This document shows, in pieces, positions 26,931 to 36,547 of a stretch of DNA of 64,000 nt; position 1 is the stretch's first letter, and every line of letters starts with the position of its first letter. Made by a program: the position numbers and the translations under genes. Source of the DNA: Allolucifera butyrica (GTDB lineage: Bacteria; Bacillota; Negativicutes; Sporomusales; UPPP01); contig NZ_UPPP01000060.1 in the NCBI RefSeq assembly GCF_900476375.1, positions 1 through 64,000 of the forward strand. Direction: 5' to 3'. The notes under the pieces were generated by a model. That model saw nothing but the letters and a program-made list of their open reading frames with translations. It was not told where the DNA came from and ran no database searches.

Positions 26931-26953
26931 AAAATCCCTCACCGTAGTGAGGG
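26931..26953 (-). terminator. Terminator after the receiver-kinase gene
   Basis: CCCTCAC (26936-26942) and GTGAGGG (26947-26953), 4-nt loop, followed on the minus strand by ATTTTATTTTA. Confidence 0.85.
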
Positions 26954-26991
26954 TAAAAAGAAAAAGGGAGATATGCTTGAAGAAATTGGTC

Positions 26992-28086
26992 TCATTGCTC
27001 CGGTATATTAAAACGAACTGTAAAGACCGTTCCCTTACCATATTCGCTTTCTACGAAAATCTCGGCATCGTGGCGCTGCACAATCCGGTAACATATGGCC
27101 AGTCCCAAGCCGGAGCCCGTTTCTTTTAACGTAGCAAAAGGGGTTCCCAACTTATCCATAAACTCCGGTGGAATGCCGCTGCCTTCATCTTCAACATACA
27201 AGAATACTTTTTCTGCGCAGTGCCGGGTGCCGATCCTGATCTTGCCTCCCTGCGGCATCGCTTCAATCGCATTCCGGGTCATATTCAGAATCAATTGGCG
27301 TATGCTTGGTTTATCAAGCATAACTGCAGGAACATCCTCCAGGGGAGTTTCAATACAGCAGTTATTCAATAAAGCATCGGCCTGCAGCATGGGAAAAATC
27401 TCCCGTATCAGATCATTTAATTTAAGCAGCTTAAAATCCATGGCCCGGTCTTTGGCCAAAGAAAGAAATTCTTTAATAATATCATTGGCCCGGTCCAGTT
27501 CCTCAATCATCAATTCAAAATGGGCCTTATAGTTTTCCAGCTCTTTTTTCCACCCCAAAAATTGCAAAAAGCCTCTAACCGTAGTCATTGGGTTCCGTAC
27601 TTCATGACCAATACTGGCCGCCATTTCCCCAATCAGGTTTAACCGGTCCAGCCGGTTTAGGTGCTCGGCAATCTTGCGGTTGTTCTCGGCTTCCAATAAG
27701 CGTTTTATCCGGTAGCGAAGTACGGCGGGAATGAAACTTTTAATAATATAGTCATCCGCTCCCACCTTAAAAGCCTGATTAATTGTCGCTTCATCTTCCC
27801 GTGAGGTAATCATCAGAATCGGTACATGCTTACCGCCTGCCATCTGGCGAATCTTAGCGCAGACTGAACATCCGTCGACTTTGGGCATAATTACATCCAG
27901 CAGTACCAGATCGGGCCGATAACGTTGATACTGCGAAACTGTCTCTGTTCCATCACGGGCCTCAACAATTTCATAACCGTCCTGATTCAGAATATCTCTC
28001 AAAATAGAGCGCATAAAGCTCTCGTCGTCGGCGATTAAAATTAAAGAAGGACGTTTAGTAACATTCACTGCATAAATTGTTACCAT
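26992..28086 (-). CDS. Hybrid protein: N-terminal receiver plus soluble histidine kinase
   Basis: 364 aa from ATG 28086 (GGGAG 5 nt upstream; the frame is open further but without a good SD). The receiver (residues ~13-130) has ADDE acidic residues, phosphoacceptor Asp in LVLLDVIMPKVDG and the DDYIIKS switch, where the usual KP is KS. The kinase follows with HEVRNPMTTVRGFLQFL and NMTRNAIEAM, DEGSGIPPEF, GSGLGLAI. It has no membrane or PAS segment. The reversed order (receiver first) suggests it is a phosphate-input or integrator kinase. It lies 210 nt upstream of its paralogue, separated by a terminator. Confidence 0.9.
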   Translation of the reverse strand: MVTIYAVNVTKRPSLILIADDESFMRSILRDILNQDGYEIVEARDGTETVSQYQRYRPDLVLLDVIMPKVDGCSVCAKIRQMAGGKHVPILMITSREDEATINQAFKVGADDYIIKSFIPAVLRYRIKRLLEAENNRKIAEHLNRLDRLNLIGEMAASIGHEVRNPMTTVRGFLQFLGWKKELENYKAHFELMIEELDRANDIIKEFLSLAKDRAMDFKLLKLNDLIREIFPMLQADALLNNCCIETPLEDVPAVMLDKPSIRQLILNMTRNAIEAMPQGGKIRIGTRHCAEKVFLYVEDEGSGIPPEFMDKLGTPFATLKETGSGLGLAICYRIVQRHDAEIFVESEYGKGTVFTVRFNIPEQ

Positions 28087-28238
28087 CTCCTCTCCCTGAA
28101 ACATCGGGGACCGCAGCGAATCAATCGATTTCCAAATCCGCCCAGAAAATCCCCAAATTTTCCAACCAACAACCAATTCGTCACAAACTTACATTATCCT
28201 CCAAAAAAACAGTTTTTTTCCGTATCAATTTAGACACA

Positions 28239-28273
28239 AAAAAATTCGATGCAAAGATTGCATCGAATTTTTT
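28239..28273 (-). terminator. Terminator of the YhaM-like gene
   Basis: Perfect 16-bp arms at 28239-28254 and 28258-28273, 3-nt loop, with A6/T6 ends; lies just after the stop codon on the minus strand. Confidence 0.92.
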
Positions 28274-28277
28274 ACTC

Positions 28278-29330
28278 TTAGAAGGGATCTTTGATGTCCT
28301 CGTTCCCTTTGAGAGAAGTCTTATACAGTTTCCGGTTCTGCAAGAGCCATACCTTTTCCGAAAATTGCCCTGTCGGTGTTGTTTCCAGTACTTTTTTTAT
28401 ATCGTACATGCGAGCATCAATAATATCGAGATAGTGCAATATTTCGGCCTCCGGGATCATCGGCCGCTTGGGGCTGCCAAACTCCGGTTCGTAATGATGG
28501 GAAAGAATCATGTGCTGCAGCAGCAAGGATACTTCTTTATCGGCCCCCACCAGTTCGGCGGCGCGGTCAATCATTTTTATTCCCTGGATAATGTGGCCCA
28601 GTAATTCTCCTTCTACGGTATATTCCGAAACAATGCCCAGATCGCCGGCATCCATTTCATCCAGTTTGGCAATATCATGCAGGATAATACCGGCAAATAA
28701 TAATTCCTTATTTAAACCGGCATAAACCTGGCTTACCTTTTCTCCCATTTGCAGCATTGTCAGAATGTGATACAAAAGGCCGGACCGTACGGCATGATGA
28801 TTCTGCTTGGCCGCCGGATAAACCAGGAGTTTGTCTTTCTTGTCGTTTACAATATAACTCACGATCTTCTGTAAATCCTGATTATGAATTTCTTCAATAT
28901 ATTGCCGGACCTCATTATACATAGCGTTTCCGTCTTTAGGCGCTACAGGGACAAAATCGGCAATGTTCAGACCGTCTTCCGGGACGGCAAGCCGGATTTT
29001 ATCAATTTTTATCTGCAGCCGGCTCTGCCATTCACTTACTGTTCCTTTTATTTTAACCAGAGCATGCCGGCCATAATCTTCTTCCTCTTGCTGACTGCAA
29101 TCCCAAAGCTTGGCGTTCATTTCTCCGGTCTGATCCACGAGGGTAATATCCAAAAACTTTTTGTTATTGCTTGATGTTTTACAGTCCACTGCCCGGATCA
29201 AATAAAAGCTCTGGACAACATCTCCCGGCTTCAACAGCCTCAATTCCTGATTATTCATTAGCGCTCTCCCCAGTATATTTTCACTCTTTGCCAATTGGTT
29301 AGCAAATGATTGTTTTATTGTATTCGTCAT
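28278..29330 (-). CDS. YhaM-like 3'-5' exoribonuclease (OB fold + HD domain)
   Basis: About 350 aa from ATG 29330 (AAAGGG upstream). The N-terminal ~110 residues hold an OB-fold (DQTGEMNAKLWDC, ALVKIKGTVSEW) that binds nucleic acid; the C-terminal part is an HD metal-phosphohydrolase (HHAVRSGLLYHILTML, GIILHDIAKLDEM, ILSHHYEPEFGSPKRP). B. subtilis YhaM degrades RNA and DNA from the 3' end, and homologues affect competence and replication. Length and domain order match. Single gene, divergent from the M24 peptidase gene. Confidence 0.9.
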   Translation of the reverse strand: MTNTIKQSFANQLAKSENILGRALMNNQELRLLKPGDVVQSFYLIRAVDCKTSSNNKKFLDITLVDQTGEMNAKLWDCSQQEEEDYGRHALVKIKGTVSEWQSRLQIKIDKIRLAVPEDGLNIADFVPVAPKDGNAMYNEVRQYIEEIHNQDLQKIVSYIVNDKKDKLLVYPAAKQNHHAVRSGLLYHILTMLQMGEKVSQVYAGLNKELLFAGIILHDIAKLDEMDAGDLGIVSEYTVEGELLGHIIQGIKMIDRAAELVGADKEVSLLLQHMILSHHYEPEFGSPKRPMIPEAEILHYLDIIDARMYDIKKVLETTPTGQFSEKVWLLQNRKLYKTSLKGNEDIKDPF

Positions 29331-29493
29331 GATTGCACCGAACCCTTTTCTCTTAGCGAGACGCGAAAAACCCGTCTCAGTCGGCCGTTCTTGGGGGTAT
29401 TCACTCAAAAGAAGCATCCATTAGCGGGCAGGATAAATATGGTATTCAGCTGAACTCTATAAAAGAAAACAACATGAGAATTGGGGTGGGCGT

Positions 29494-30570
29494 ATGAATA
29501 AGACACGGCTGAATAAGGTACTGCAGGCAATGGCTGAACAAAACGTACCGCAGATGGTGATTTCTGATCCGGCGGCTATTTTCTATTTAACCGGCAAATG
29601 GATTTACCCCGGGGAAAGAATGCTGGTCCTGTATCTCAGCCTTAGCGGAAATCATAAACTGTTCATCAATGAATTATTTCCGTTGCCCGAGGACCTGGGT
29701 GTGGAGAAAGTCTGGTTTAACGATATTGAAGACGGCGTGGCCGTGCTTTCCCGTTATATCGGGAAAGCAAAAACAATCGGGATTGATAAAAACTGGCCGG
29801 CTCATTTCCTGTTACGGCTGATGGAGCAACAGAAGGACAAAGCCTTTGTGAATGGTTCCGGCATTCTGGACCGGCTGCGAATGTACAAGGATGAGCAAGA
29901 AAGAAACCTTATGCGGGAAGCGTCAAGAATAAATGACTTGGCAATAGGGCAACTGATTCAACTCATTTCGCCGCAGCATTCGGAGAAGAAGCTGTCTCAC
30001 CTTTTAGGAGAAATCTATGAGACTCTCGATGCGGAGGGCTATTCGTTCGAACCGATTATTGCCTACGGAGCGAATGCGGCGGATTCTCACCATATACCGG
30101 GAAACAGCCGCCTTAAAGCGGGCGATTGCGTACTTATTGATATCGGCTGCCGCAAAAACTCCTATTGTTCCGATATGACGCGCACCGTCTTTTATAAACA
30201 CGCCTCAGACCACGCCCGCAAAGTATATAATTTGGTTGTAGAGGCGAATCAGCGGGCGATTGAAATCATAAAACCGGGCGTCCGGTTCTGCGACATTGAC
30301 GCTGCCGCCAGAAGCTGTATTGAAACCGCCGGCTATGGCAAAGGGTTTGTCAACCGGACAGGCCATTCTATCGGCCTGGAAACCCATGATTTCGGCGATG
30401 TCTCCGCCGTTAATACGGCCCCGGTGGAAGCGGGCATGATTTTCTCGATCGAACCGAGTATTAAAATACCGGGCGAACTGGGCATCCGTGTCGAAGACCT
30501 GGTTCTGGTCACAGCCGACGGCTGCGAAGTATTGAATCAGTACCCCAGAGAACTAATGATCGTGGAATAA
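29494..30570 (+). CDS. M24-family aminopeptidase (Xaa-Pro type)
   Basis: 358 aa. An N-terminal creatinase-like domain (~1-125) is followed by a pita-bread metallopeptidase domain. The five metal ligands are visible: Asp in VLIDIGC and in SDMTRTVF, His in GHSIGLETHD, and Glu in FSIEPSI and RVEDLVLV. Family members release N-terminal residues ahead of proline. It has no PepP N-terminal extension and resembles the PepQ/YkvY-like group. GGGGTGGGCGT lies upstream of ATG 29494. Convergent with thiC, 13 nt between stops. Confidence 0.92.
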   Translation: MNKTRLNKVLQAMAEQNVPQMVISDPAAIFYLTGKWIYPGERMLVLYLSLSGNHKLFINELFPLPEDLGVEKVWFNDIEDGVAVLSRYIGKAKTIGIDKNWPAHFLLRLMEQQKDKAFVNGSGILDRLRMYKDEQERNLMREASRINDLAIGQLIQLISPQHSEKKLSHLLGEIYETLDAEGYSFEPIIAYGANAADSHHIPGNSRLKAGDCVLIDIGCRKNSYCSDMTRTVFYKHASDHARKVYNLVVEANQRAIEIIKPGVRFCDIDAAARSCIETAGYGKGFVNRTGHSIGLETHDFGDVSAVNTAPVEAGMIFSIEPSIKIPGELGIRVEDLVLVTADGCEVLNQYPRELMIVE

Positions 30571-30583
30571 GGCCCGGCGGCAA

Positions 30584-31885
30584 TCAGATAATGCTTAGCT
30601 CTTCGCCATTTAAGACTTTTTTCATGTTCTTCATCGGGCACATCTTGCCGCACATGGTACAGGTATCTTCACATTCCGGCTGAGATTCCTGCCGGTATTT
30701 TCCCGCTTTTTCCGGGTCCATCGCCAGAGCAATCATGCGGGAGAAATCCACGTCGGCCCGGGCGGCACTCATTTGATTATCCCATTCCCGGGCACCGGGA
30801 ATTCCCTTCGCGATATCGGCAGCGTGAGCGGCAATCCGGGCGGCAATAATTCCTTCCTTGATATCGTCGAGATTCGGCAGGCGAAGGTGTTCCGCCGGCG
30901 TAACATAGCAGAGAAAATCGGCGCCGCTGGCGGCAGCGATTGCTCCGCCAATGGCACTGGTAATATGGTCGTACCCGGGAGCAACGTCGGTTACAACCGG
31001 TCCCAGTACATAAAAAGGAGCACCATGGCATAATTTCTTCTCCAGCAGCATGTTAGCCGCAATTTCATTCAGCGCCATATGGCCCGGCCCTTCGATCATT
31101 ACTTGCACATTGCGCGCCCAGGCCCGTTTGGTCAGTTCGCCGAGAGTAATCAACTCCTCAATTTGCGCCGGGTCGGTTGAATCCTGGATTGAGCCGGGAC
31201 GGCAGGCATCACCCAGACTAAGTGTTATATCATATTTCTCACAAAGGTCAAGCAATCTGTCATAGTACTCGTAAAACGGATTTTCCCGGTTGTTAAGCTC
31301 CATCCAGGCGAATAGCAATGACCCGCCCCGGGAAACAATGTTCGTCAGGCGTTTATTCTTTTTTACCCGTTCGGCCGTTTTCCGGTTCATGCCGCAATGA
31401 ATTGTCATAAAATCCACGCCATCCTCCGCATGCCGCTCAACTACCGCGAAAAATTCATCCACCGTAATCTCTTTTAAGTCTTTACCCAGCATTCCGACCG
31501 CATCATACATCGGCACGGTGCCAATCATGGCCGACGACATGGCAACCAGTTTCCGCCGGAATTCCTGCGTCTTGCCGAAGCAGCTCAGGTCCATAATCGC
31601 TTCGGCCTTTAGCTCAATAGCCTTTTTCGCTTTCGTTAATTCCAGGTCAATGTCGCAGCAATCTTTGGAAACACCCAAATTTACATTGATTTTAGTGCGT
31701 AATCCCGTCCCGACGCCTTCGGGGCTTAAACTAACGTGATTTTTGTTCGCCGGGACCACAACTTTGCCTTCGGCGATTAGCGCCCGCAGCACCGCCACAT
31801 CCATTTTTTCCTTGGCTGCCACCGCCTGCATCTGGGGAGTGACAATCCCTTTTTTGGCCGCATCCATTTGAGTCGTGTAAGTCAT
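30584..31885 (-). CDS. thiC: Phosphomethylpyrimidine synthase ThiC
   Basis: About 433 aa from ATG 31885 ([22 protein letters not shown] upstream). ThiC converts aminoimidazole ribotide to HMP-P by a radical SAM reaction, for the pyrimidine half of thiamine. The non-canonical cluster motif [15 protein letters not shown] is at the C-terminus, and [24 protein letters not shown] and [11 protein letters not shown] are family signatures. The short form lacks the N-terminal extension of proteobacterial ThiC, as in clostridia. A TPP riboswitch and terminator lie upstream; the thiSGHFE operon is 17 kb away. Confidence 0.97.
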   Translation of the reverse strand: MTYTTQMDAAKKGIVTPQMQAVAAKEKMDVAVLRALIAEGKVVVPANKNHVSLSPEGVGTGLRTKINVNLGVSKDCCDIDLELTKAKKAIELKAEAIMDLSCFGKTQEFRRKLVAMSSAMIGTVPMYDAVGMLGKDLKEITVDEFFAVVERHAEDGVDFMTIHCGMNRKTAERVKKNKRLTNIVSRGGSLLFAWMELNNRENPFYEYYDRLLDLCEKYDITLSLGDACRPGSIQDSTDPAQIEELITLGELTKRAWARNVQVMIEGPGHMALNEIAANMLLEKKLCHGAPFYVLGPVVTDVAPGYDHITSAIGGAIAAASGADFLCYVTPAEHLRLPNLDDIKEGIIAARIAAHAADIAKGIPGAREWDNQMSAARADVDFSRMIALAMDPEKAGKYRQESQPECEDTCTMCGKMCPMKNMKKVLNGEELSII

Positions 31886-31909
31886 TTTTTTACCCTCTTT
31901 CTTTAATTT

Positions 31910-31945
31910 AAATAAAAAACAGCTTGCCACCCGGCAAGCTGTTTT
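31910..31945 (-). terminator. Terminator of the thiC TPP riboswitch
   Basis: AAAACAGCTTGCC / GGCAAGCTGTTTT 13-bp arms (31916-31928, 31933-31945), T-run on the minus strand. Serves as the expression platform. Confidence 0.85.
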
Positions 31946-31956
31946 GATTTTTAATT

Positions 31957-32040
31957 GAGCTTCCCTACGGTGGTACTAACCACATCAGGTTAAAGGGTTG
32001 GATATTAATCCTCTCAGCTTGTTACAGCACCCCTAGCCTA
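31957..32040 (-). promoter_or_regulatory. TPP riboswitch (THI element) of thiC
   Basis: On the minus strand the conserved aptamer segments GGGGTGCT, GCTGAGAGG, ACCCTTTAACCTGAT and GTACCACCGTAGGGAAGC appear in order. The aptamer turns off thiC when TPP is bound, through the terminator at 31916-31945. Confidence 0.96.
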
Positions 32041-32122
32041 CTTTATTTTTTTGTTTCCAGCTTAATCATACCTTATTTTTCCATGGCTTGTAAAGATGGC
32101 AGTACGGAAATAAATTTAAATA

Positions 32123-33478
32123 TCACACCCGGCCCCGCCCCATATTTTCCAAGGTTTCGTTAATAATTGACAGCCCCTTTTTTATCCTGGCGGCATCGGT
32201 GCGGGCGATGCTAAGCCGGATTCCCTTTTCGTACGCCGCATCTTCCGCATAATAGAAGCGCCCCGGCGTTACCAGAACGTTTTGCCGTCCTAATTCATGA
32301 ATCAACTGCTGTTCGTCAAGGTTCCCGGGAAGTTTCAAGTAGGAATAAAAACCGCATTGGCCGCCGACATACCGCACCCCGTTTTTTTGCAGCCGCCGCA
32401 GTTCAGGCTGTAAACACTTCAGCCGCCCGTCCAGCTCTTTTTTTATTGAAGCGGCCTGCTTTTTCAGAATGTTACTGCGGATATATATATCCAGCGTCGC
32501 CTGAGAAACTAAAGAAGCGGAGAAGTAGGAAGAAAAATAAGAAAACCAGATATGCTCGGCAAAAAGCTCGGTCAGATGAGTCGGCACAACCATTATGCCG
32601 ATGCGAAACCACGGCATAATTTTGGAAAAACTTTTTAAATAAATATGATGATAATGATCGCCGTACGCATAAATTGGATCATAGCGGACGTCGGTTACGA
32701 CATCGCCAAAATAATCATCTTCCACAATATAGACGTCGTATCTGGCAGCCAGCCTGGCAATGGCCTTGCGCTGTCCGGCGCTGTAGGCGGTACCCAGGGG
32801 ATTGTGATTGCGCGGTACGGTATAAAAAAATTTAATATTGGCAGTTTTAAACAACGATTCCAATCGATCCAGGTCGATCCCCTTCTCATCCCGCGCGATG
32901 CCAAGAATCCCGGCGCCGTGATATTTTAAAAATTCGATAAAAAAACGGTACGTAGGCTGTTCGACCAAAATCCGGTCCCGGCCATTGGGGAACGGCATCC
33001 GGGTCAATATACTCAAGGCTTGCTGCACACCTAAGTTAATAAAAATATTGGGCACCGACGTAAAGACCTGAAAATCAGCCAAATAGTTCGGCAGCAAATT
33101 TCGGAGTGATTCAGTCCCATGCAAATGACGGCTTAAAGAATAATTTTGACCGATATCCACAGCCCGGTCGAGGCAATGCTTAAGATCAGGAAGATAAGCA
33201 TCGCCAATAACCGGATTGCCGGTAGAAAAGTCAATCACCCCGGTGGACTCTTCCATCCGGCGGAGGCAATTTTCAACAAGATAATAGCCGCTCTGCGGCA
33301 CGGAATATACGATATGTTTGCTTTTTAACGTATCAAACGCCTTGATGACCGTACTTTTGCTGCAGCCGTAACGGGCGCATAATTCCCGTACGGACGGTAA
33401 TTTTCGCGTGTTTTTGTAATAACCGTCACGAATATTGCATTCCAGTTCGGCGGCGATTTGCTGATAAAACGTTTCCAT
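32123..33478 (-). CDS. MocR-type regulator (GntR HTH + aminotransferase fold)
   Basis: 451 aa. The winged helix is at ~1-75 (TRKLPSVRELCARYGCSKSTVIKAFDTL), followed by a fold-type I aminotransferase-like domain with the PLP Lys in YLKSFSKIMPW and the Asp in IVEDDYFGDV. Unlike catalytic aminotransferases it keeps a DNA-binding module, so it most likely regulates. It is divergent from the GH4 gene with a 113-bp shared region, which makes that gene the first candidate target, but the ligand is unknown. This is the second MocR protein in the window. Confidence 0.88.
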   Translation of the reverse strand: METFYQQIAAELECNIRDGYYKNTRKLPSVRELCARYGCSKSTVIKAFDTLKSKHIVYSVPQSGYYLVENCLRRMEESTGVIDFSTGNPVIGDAYLPDLKHCLDRAVDIGQNYSLSRHLHGTESLRNLLPNYLADFQVFTSVPNIFINLGVQQALSILTRMPFPNGRDRILVEQPTYRFFIEFLKYHGAGILGIARDEKGIDLDRLESLFKTANIKFFYTVPRNHNPLGTAYSAGQRKAIARLAARYDVYIVEDDYFGDVVTDVRYDPIYAYGDHYHHIYLKSFSKIMPWFRIGIMVVPTHLTELFAEHIWFSYFSSYFSASLVSQATLDIYIRSNILKKQAASIKKELDGRLKCLQPELRRLQKNGVRYVGGQCGFYSYLKLPGNLDEQQLIHELGRQNVLVTPGRFYYAEDAAYEKGIRLSIARTDAARIKKGLSIINETLENMGRGRV

Positions 33479-33591
33479 GCGGTCCCTCCCAACTGTACCG
33501 GCACAGTTTGCCTTTCTCGTCCTTGAGGCTGGTGATAACCAACCCTATAATGATTATATAAAAGATTGCCACAATTGAGGAGGGTTATTGC

Positions 33592-34929
33592 ATGAACGGA
33601 TTAAAAATTGTTACAATCGGCGGCGGCTCCAGCTATACGCCGGAAATTGTGGAAGGGTTTATTAAACGCTATGCCGAACTGCCGGTCCGGGAATTATGGC
33701 TGGTAGATATCGAAGCCGGCCGGGAAAAACTTCGTATCGTCGGCGAACTGGCTAAAAGGATGGTTAAAAAAGCCGGCGTTCCTATCGAAATCCATACTTC
33801 TCTCAATCGCCGGGAAGCGCTTCCCGGTGCCGATTTCGTAACCACCCAGCTACGTGTGGGCTTTCTGGAAGCCCGCATCCGGGACGAACGCATTCCTTTA
33901 AGCCACGGCTATATGGGCCAGGAAACCAATGGCGCCGGCGGCATGATGAAAGCGCTGCGGACGGTACCGGTCATTTTGGCTATCGACAAAGATATGGCCG
34001 AATTGTGTCCCGATGCCTGTCTGGTCAACTTTACCAATCCGTCAGGAATTGTTACCGAAGCCTTGCTGAAATACGGCCGGAATAAAAAAGTTATCGGTCT
34101 GTGCAATGTCCCCATCGGCATGGAAATGGGCGTCGCCAGGCTCCTGGATGTAGACCCCGGCCGGGTCAGAATTGATTTTGCCGGACTCAATCATATGGTA
34201 TTCGGCTTAAATGTTTATTTAGATGGGGAACAAGTCACCCGGCAGGTGGTGGATAAAATTGCGGCCGGTCAAATGGACAGTGTCGTAAAGAACATCATCA
34301 ATATAAAATGGGTGTCCGAATTTGTAAAGGGACTGGGTATTATTCCCTGCCCGTATCACCGCTATTATTTCAAGAAAGACCAAATGCTGGCGGAAGAGCT
34401 GAAAGAATTTGCCAAAGGCGAAACCCGCGGCCAGGTAGTAAAAAAACTGGAGGCCGATTTATTCGAACTTTATAAAGACCCGAATCTGGATATCAAACCG
34501 CCCCAGTTGGAAAAACGCGGCGGTGCCTATTACAGTGATGCGGCCTGCCGTTTAATCAGCTCCCTTTATAATGACAAAAAGGATATCCAGCCGGTCGTCA
34601 CGGCGAATCGGGGGGCCATTGACGGCATACCCTCCGGCTCGGCGGTAGAAGTAAGCTGCGTCATTACCAAAAACGGTCCGAAACCGTTGTCCATGGGAGA
34701 ACTGCCGCCGGCGGTGAACGGCCTGGTGCAGCAGATCAAATCCTTCGAACGAATGGTCGTTGAAGCGGCAGTCACCGGAGACTACAACACGGCGCTGGTG
34801 GCTATGACCATCAATCCGCTGGTCGCTTCGGATGAAACGGCTCAAATCCTGCTCGACGAAATGCTGGACGCCAACCGGGAATATCTCCCCCAGTTCGAAG
34901 CCTATTTTGCCTCCCGCCAGAGTGTTTAA
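33592..34929 (+). CDS. 6-phospho-beta-glucosidase, GH4 family
   Basis: 445 aa. GH4 enzymes split phospho-glycosides by an NAD+ and Mn2+ dependent redox-elimination route. Visible are IGGGSSYTPEIVEGF (NAD binding), the metal ligands Cys (GLCNVPIG) and His (GLNHMVF), and the Tyr-containing GGAYYSDAAC. The pattern is closest to CelF/LicH. It starts at ATG 33592 after GGAGGG. No PTS permease is adjacent, so the substrate entry route is elsewhere. Divergent from the MocR regulator. Codon use is GC-rich, like the neighbouring dsr block. Confidence 0.92.
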   Translation: MNGLKIVTIGGGSSYTPEIVEGFIKRYAELPVRELWLVDIEAGREKLRIVGELAKRMVKKAGVPIEIHTSLNRREALPGADFVTTQLRVGFLEARIRDERIPLSHGYMGQETNGAGGMMKALRTVPVILAIDKDMAELCPDACLVNFTNPSGIVTEALLKYGRNKKVIGLCNVPIGMEMGVARLLDVDPGRVRIDFAGLNHMVFGLNVYLDGEQVTRQVVDKIAAGQMDSVVKNIINIKWVSEFVKGLGIIPCPYHRYYFKKDQMLAEELKEFAKGETRGQVVKKLEADLFELYKDPNLDIKPPQLEKRGGAYYSDAACRLISSLYNDKKDIQPVVTANRGAIDGIPSGSAVEVSCVITKNGPKPLSMGELPPAVNGLVQQIKSFERMVVEAAVTGDYNTALVAMTINPLVASDETAQILLDEMLDANREYLPQFEAYFASRQSV

Positions 34930-35046
34930 ACCAGTTGCATAACATCACCGGAAGAACCCGCTAATTGGATATATTATTATGACGAAAGTTGCCTTATCCT
35001 TATTAAATTCCTGTACTAAATTCCGCCAAACAAAAATATAGATTAT

Positions 35047-35083
35047 ATTAGAAATAACGATGTTTTCCATCGTTATTTCTAAT
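35047..35083 (+). promoter_or_regulatory. 37-bp perfect palindrome, operator 1 (yeiH promoter)
   Basis: Arms of 16 bp (ATTAGAAATAACGATG at 35047-35062, its exact complement at 35068-35083) around a 5-nt spacer. The same element, with one coordinated change in each arm (A to C, T to G), lies upstream of the dsr operon at 44382-44418. It abuts the -35 box, with its centre near -54. This placement fits a LysR-type activator site. I infer that the LysR protein at 44445-45341 binds here. Confidence 0.8.
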
Positions 35084-35112
35084 TTTACAGCACGAAATAG
35101 CTGTAATAAAAT
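35084..35112 (+). promoter_or_regulatory. Sigma-A promoter of yeiH
   Basis: TTTACA (35084-35089), 17-nt spacer, TAAAAT (35107-35112); predicted start near 35119. Same layout as the dsr promoter. Confidence 0.75.
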
Positions 35113-35282
35113 GGTAAATAGGAATTATCTGAATTTTACATCCCACTTTGTGAACGAGATAACAAAGGGAGGTGATACGGGCCGCGCAATCCGGAAAATG
35201 GGAGGTGATAACAGGAACGCCAGTGAACATCTGCCGCCGGCGGATGGCAAAACTAAAAACAATCATTCGAGGAGGGAAACGT

Positions 35283-36398
35283 ATGGCTGAAGTAAGTACT
35301 TCATCAACAGTGGCGAACCCGAAAAAACCCGGCAAGTATTTTCCGGCTGGTTGGGAAATTAGTGAAGCAATGCCGGGACTCTTACTGATTGTCCTGCCAA
35401 TTTTAGTAGTCGCGGAAATTCTCTGGTGCTGGGAAATAAGCAATAAAACGACTTATTTTGTTGATATTTTTATTGCGGCCGTATTAGCGCTGATTGTCGC
35501 CAATGTTTTTAAAATCCCGGATCGTCTAAAAGCCGGCCCGTCATTTGCTCAAAAGTGGTTTCTTCGCTTAGGCATTATTATCTATGGATTAAAATTCAGC
35601 TATAGTTACTTAGCCGTAATCGGCTGGCAAGGTCTTGTTGTCGTCCTTGTCGCTATCGCTGCGGCAGTTTTTGTTTCCATGGGCCTGGGAAAGATATTCG
35701 GCCTGGAAGATAAAACGGCCTCGCTGATCGGGGTCGGCACCGCCATCTGTGGCATTGCCGCCACGCTGGCCACGGCACCGGGAATCAAGGCCAAGGAAGA
35801 ACAAATCGGTGTCGCCATCGGCGTTATCCTGCTCTGGGGAACATTGGCCCTGGTTGCTTATCCGGCTATCGCGGTTGCCGTTCATATGCCCACTGCCGTC
35901 TATGGGACCTGGTGCGGTGCGGCCATTCATGACCTGCCCCAAATTGTAGCGGCCTCCCTGCAAGGCGGCGGCAACGACGCCTTAAAAGCCGCTCTGATGG
36001 TCAAAATGATTCGTATGGCGTTTATTATCGTCCTTGTTTTGGGAATGTGCATGTACTATGCAATTAACGAAAACAAAGAGTCCAACAGTCAATCCAACCT
36101 CTCTATTGCTCTTAAATCTGTGCCAGCTTTCGTTATCGGCTTTTTTATTGTTGTTTTAATTAATACTTTTTTTAAAATCCCAGCAGCAATTGCCGGTCCT
36201 TTGGCAACCTATCCGGCATCCGTCACCCCGTTCACCCTGGCCTCATTACTGCTCAGCGCCGCTATTACCGGCATTTGCCTCAAGGTTACCCATCAAACCA
36301 TCCGGGTTGCCGGCTTTAAGTCCATTCTCGTAGGCCTGATTGCCTTTGTGGTTCAATCCGGGCTGGTCCTGTGGCTTTCTTATATGTTCTTTGGCTAA
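35283..36398 (+). CDS. yeiH: YeiH-family (UPF0324) putative sulfate/sulfite exporter
   Basis: About 371 aa with ~10 hydrophobic segments. The signature LGIIIYGLKFSYSYL and the repeated glycine-rich segments GVGTAICGIAATLATAPGIK and GTWCGAAIHDLPQIVAAS are typical of the YeiH/UPF0324 family. Its exact substrate is unproven; the family is annotated as a putative sulfate exporter, and enterics place yeiH beside the sulfite-responsive LysR gene yeiE. ATG 35283 follows AGGAGGG; an in-frame GTG at 35172 would add 37 residues without similarity. It carries the same upstream palindrome as the dsr operon, implying export of sulfite or an ion produced with it. Confidence 0.85.
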   Translation: MAEVSTSSTVANPKKPGKYFPAGWEISEAMPGLLLIVLPILVVAEILWCWEISNKTTYFVDIFIAAVLALIVANVFKIPDRLKAGPSFAQKWFLRLGIIIYGLKFSYSYLAVIGWQGLVVVLVAIAAAVFVSMGLGKIFGLEDKTASLIGVGTAICGIAATLATAPGIKAKEEQIGVAIGVILLWGTLALVAYPAIAVAVHMPTAVYGTWCGAAIHDLPQIVAASLQGGGNDALKAALMVKMIRMAFIIVLVLGMCMYYAINENKESNSQSNLSIALKSVPAFVIGFFIVVLINTFFKIPAAIAGPLATYPASVTPFTLASLLLSAAITGICLKVTHQTIRVAGFKSILVGLIAFVVQSGLVLWLSYMFFG

Positions 36399-36421
36399 GA
36401 AAGACCGCTGCGTGGTCTTTC
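36399..36421 (+). terminator. Stem-loop directly after the yeiH stop
   Basis: GAAAGACC (36399-36406) pairs with GGTCTTTC (36414-36421), extended by two pairs. The same motif recurs at 16978 and 53118. Confidence 0.65.
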
Positions 36422-36547
36422 GGCTCGGAACTCCTAGCGCAGGGCACAGGAAAATCCGTCTGAAAATCATTTGGGGCGGCCACCTTAACAGAAGGAGCGT
36501 CTTTTCATAAGCGGTGGTTAAGGGCCCGAATCCTCTGTTTCTATTAA

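Larger units (their letters stand above)
34930..35282 (+). other. 353-bp regulatory region upstream of yeiH
   Basis: No gene is supported. It holds the palindromic operator (35047-35083), the promoter (35084-35112) and a ~165-nt leader. The leader contains GGGAGGTGATA twice (35167-35177, 35200-35210); short overlapping frames exist but none has a convincing ribosome binding site spacing. Confidence 0.6.

Noticed and set aside
30777..31031. Small ORFs overlapping thiC (30777-31031 and others)
   Set aside because: Out-of-frame shadows of the conserved thiC gene.
35047..35083. Palindrome as a terminator of the GH4 gene
   Set aside because: No T-run of the needed length, 118 nt beyond the stop, and the second copy shares the same promoter geometry, which favours an operator.
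35198..35290. 30-codon upstream ORF (MGGDNRNASEH...) overlapping the yeiH start
   Set aside because: The only good SD is ~20 nt away and the composition gives no support; kept as a possible leader peptide at most.
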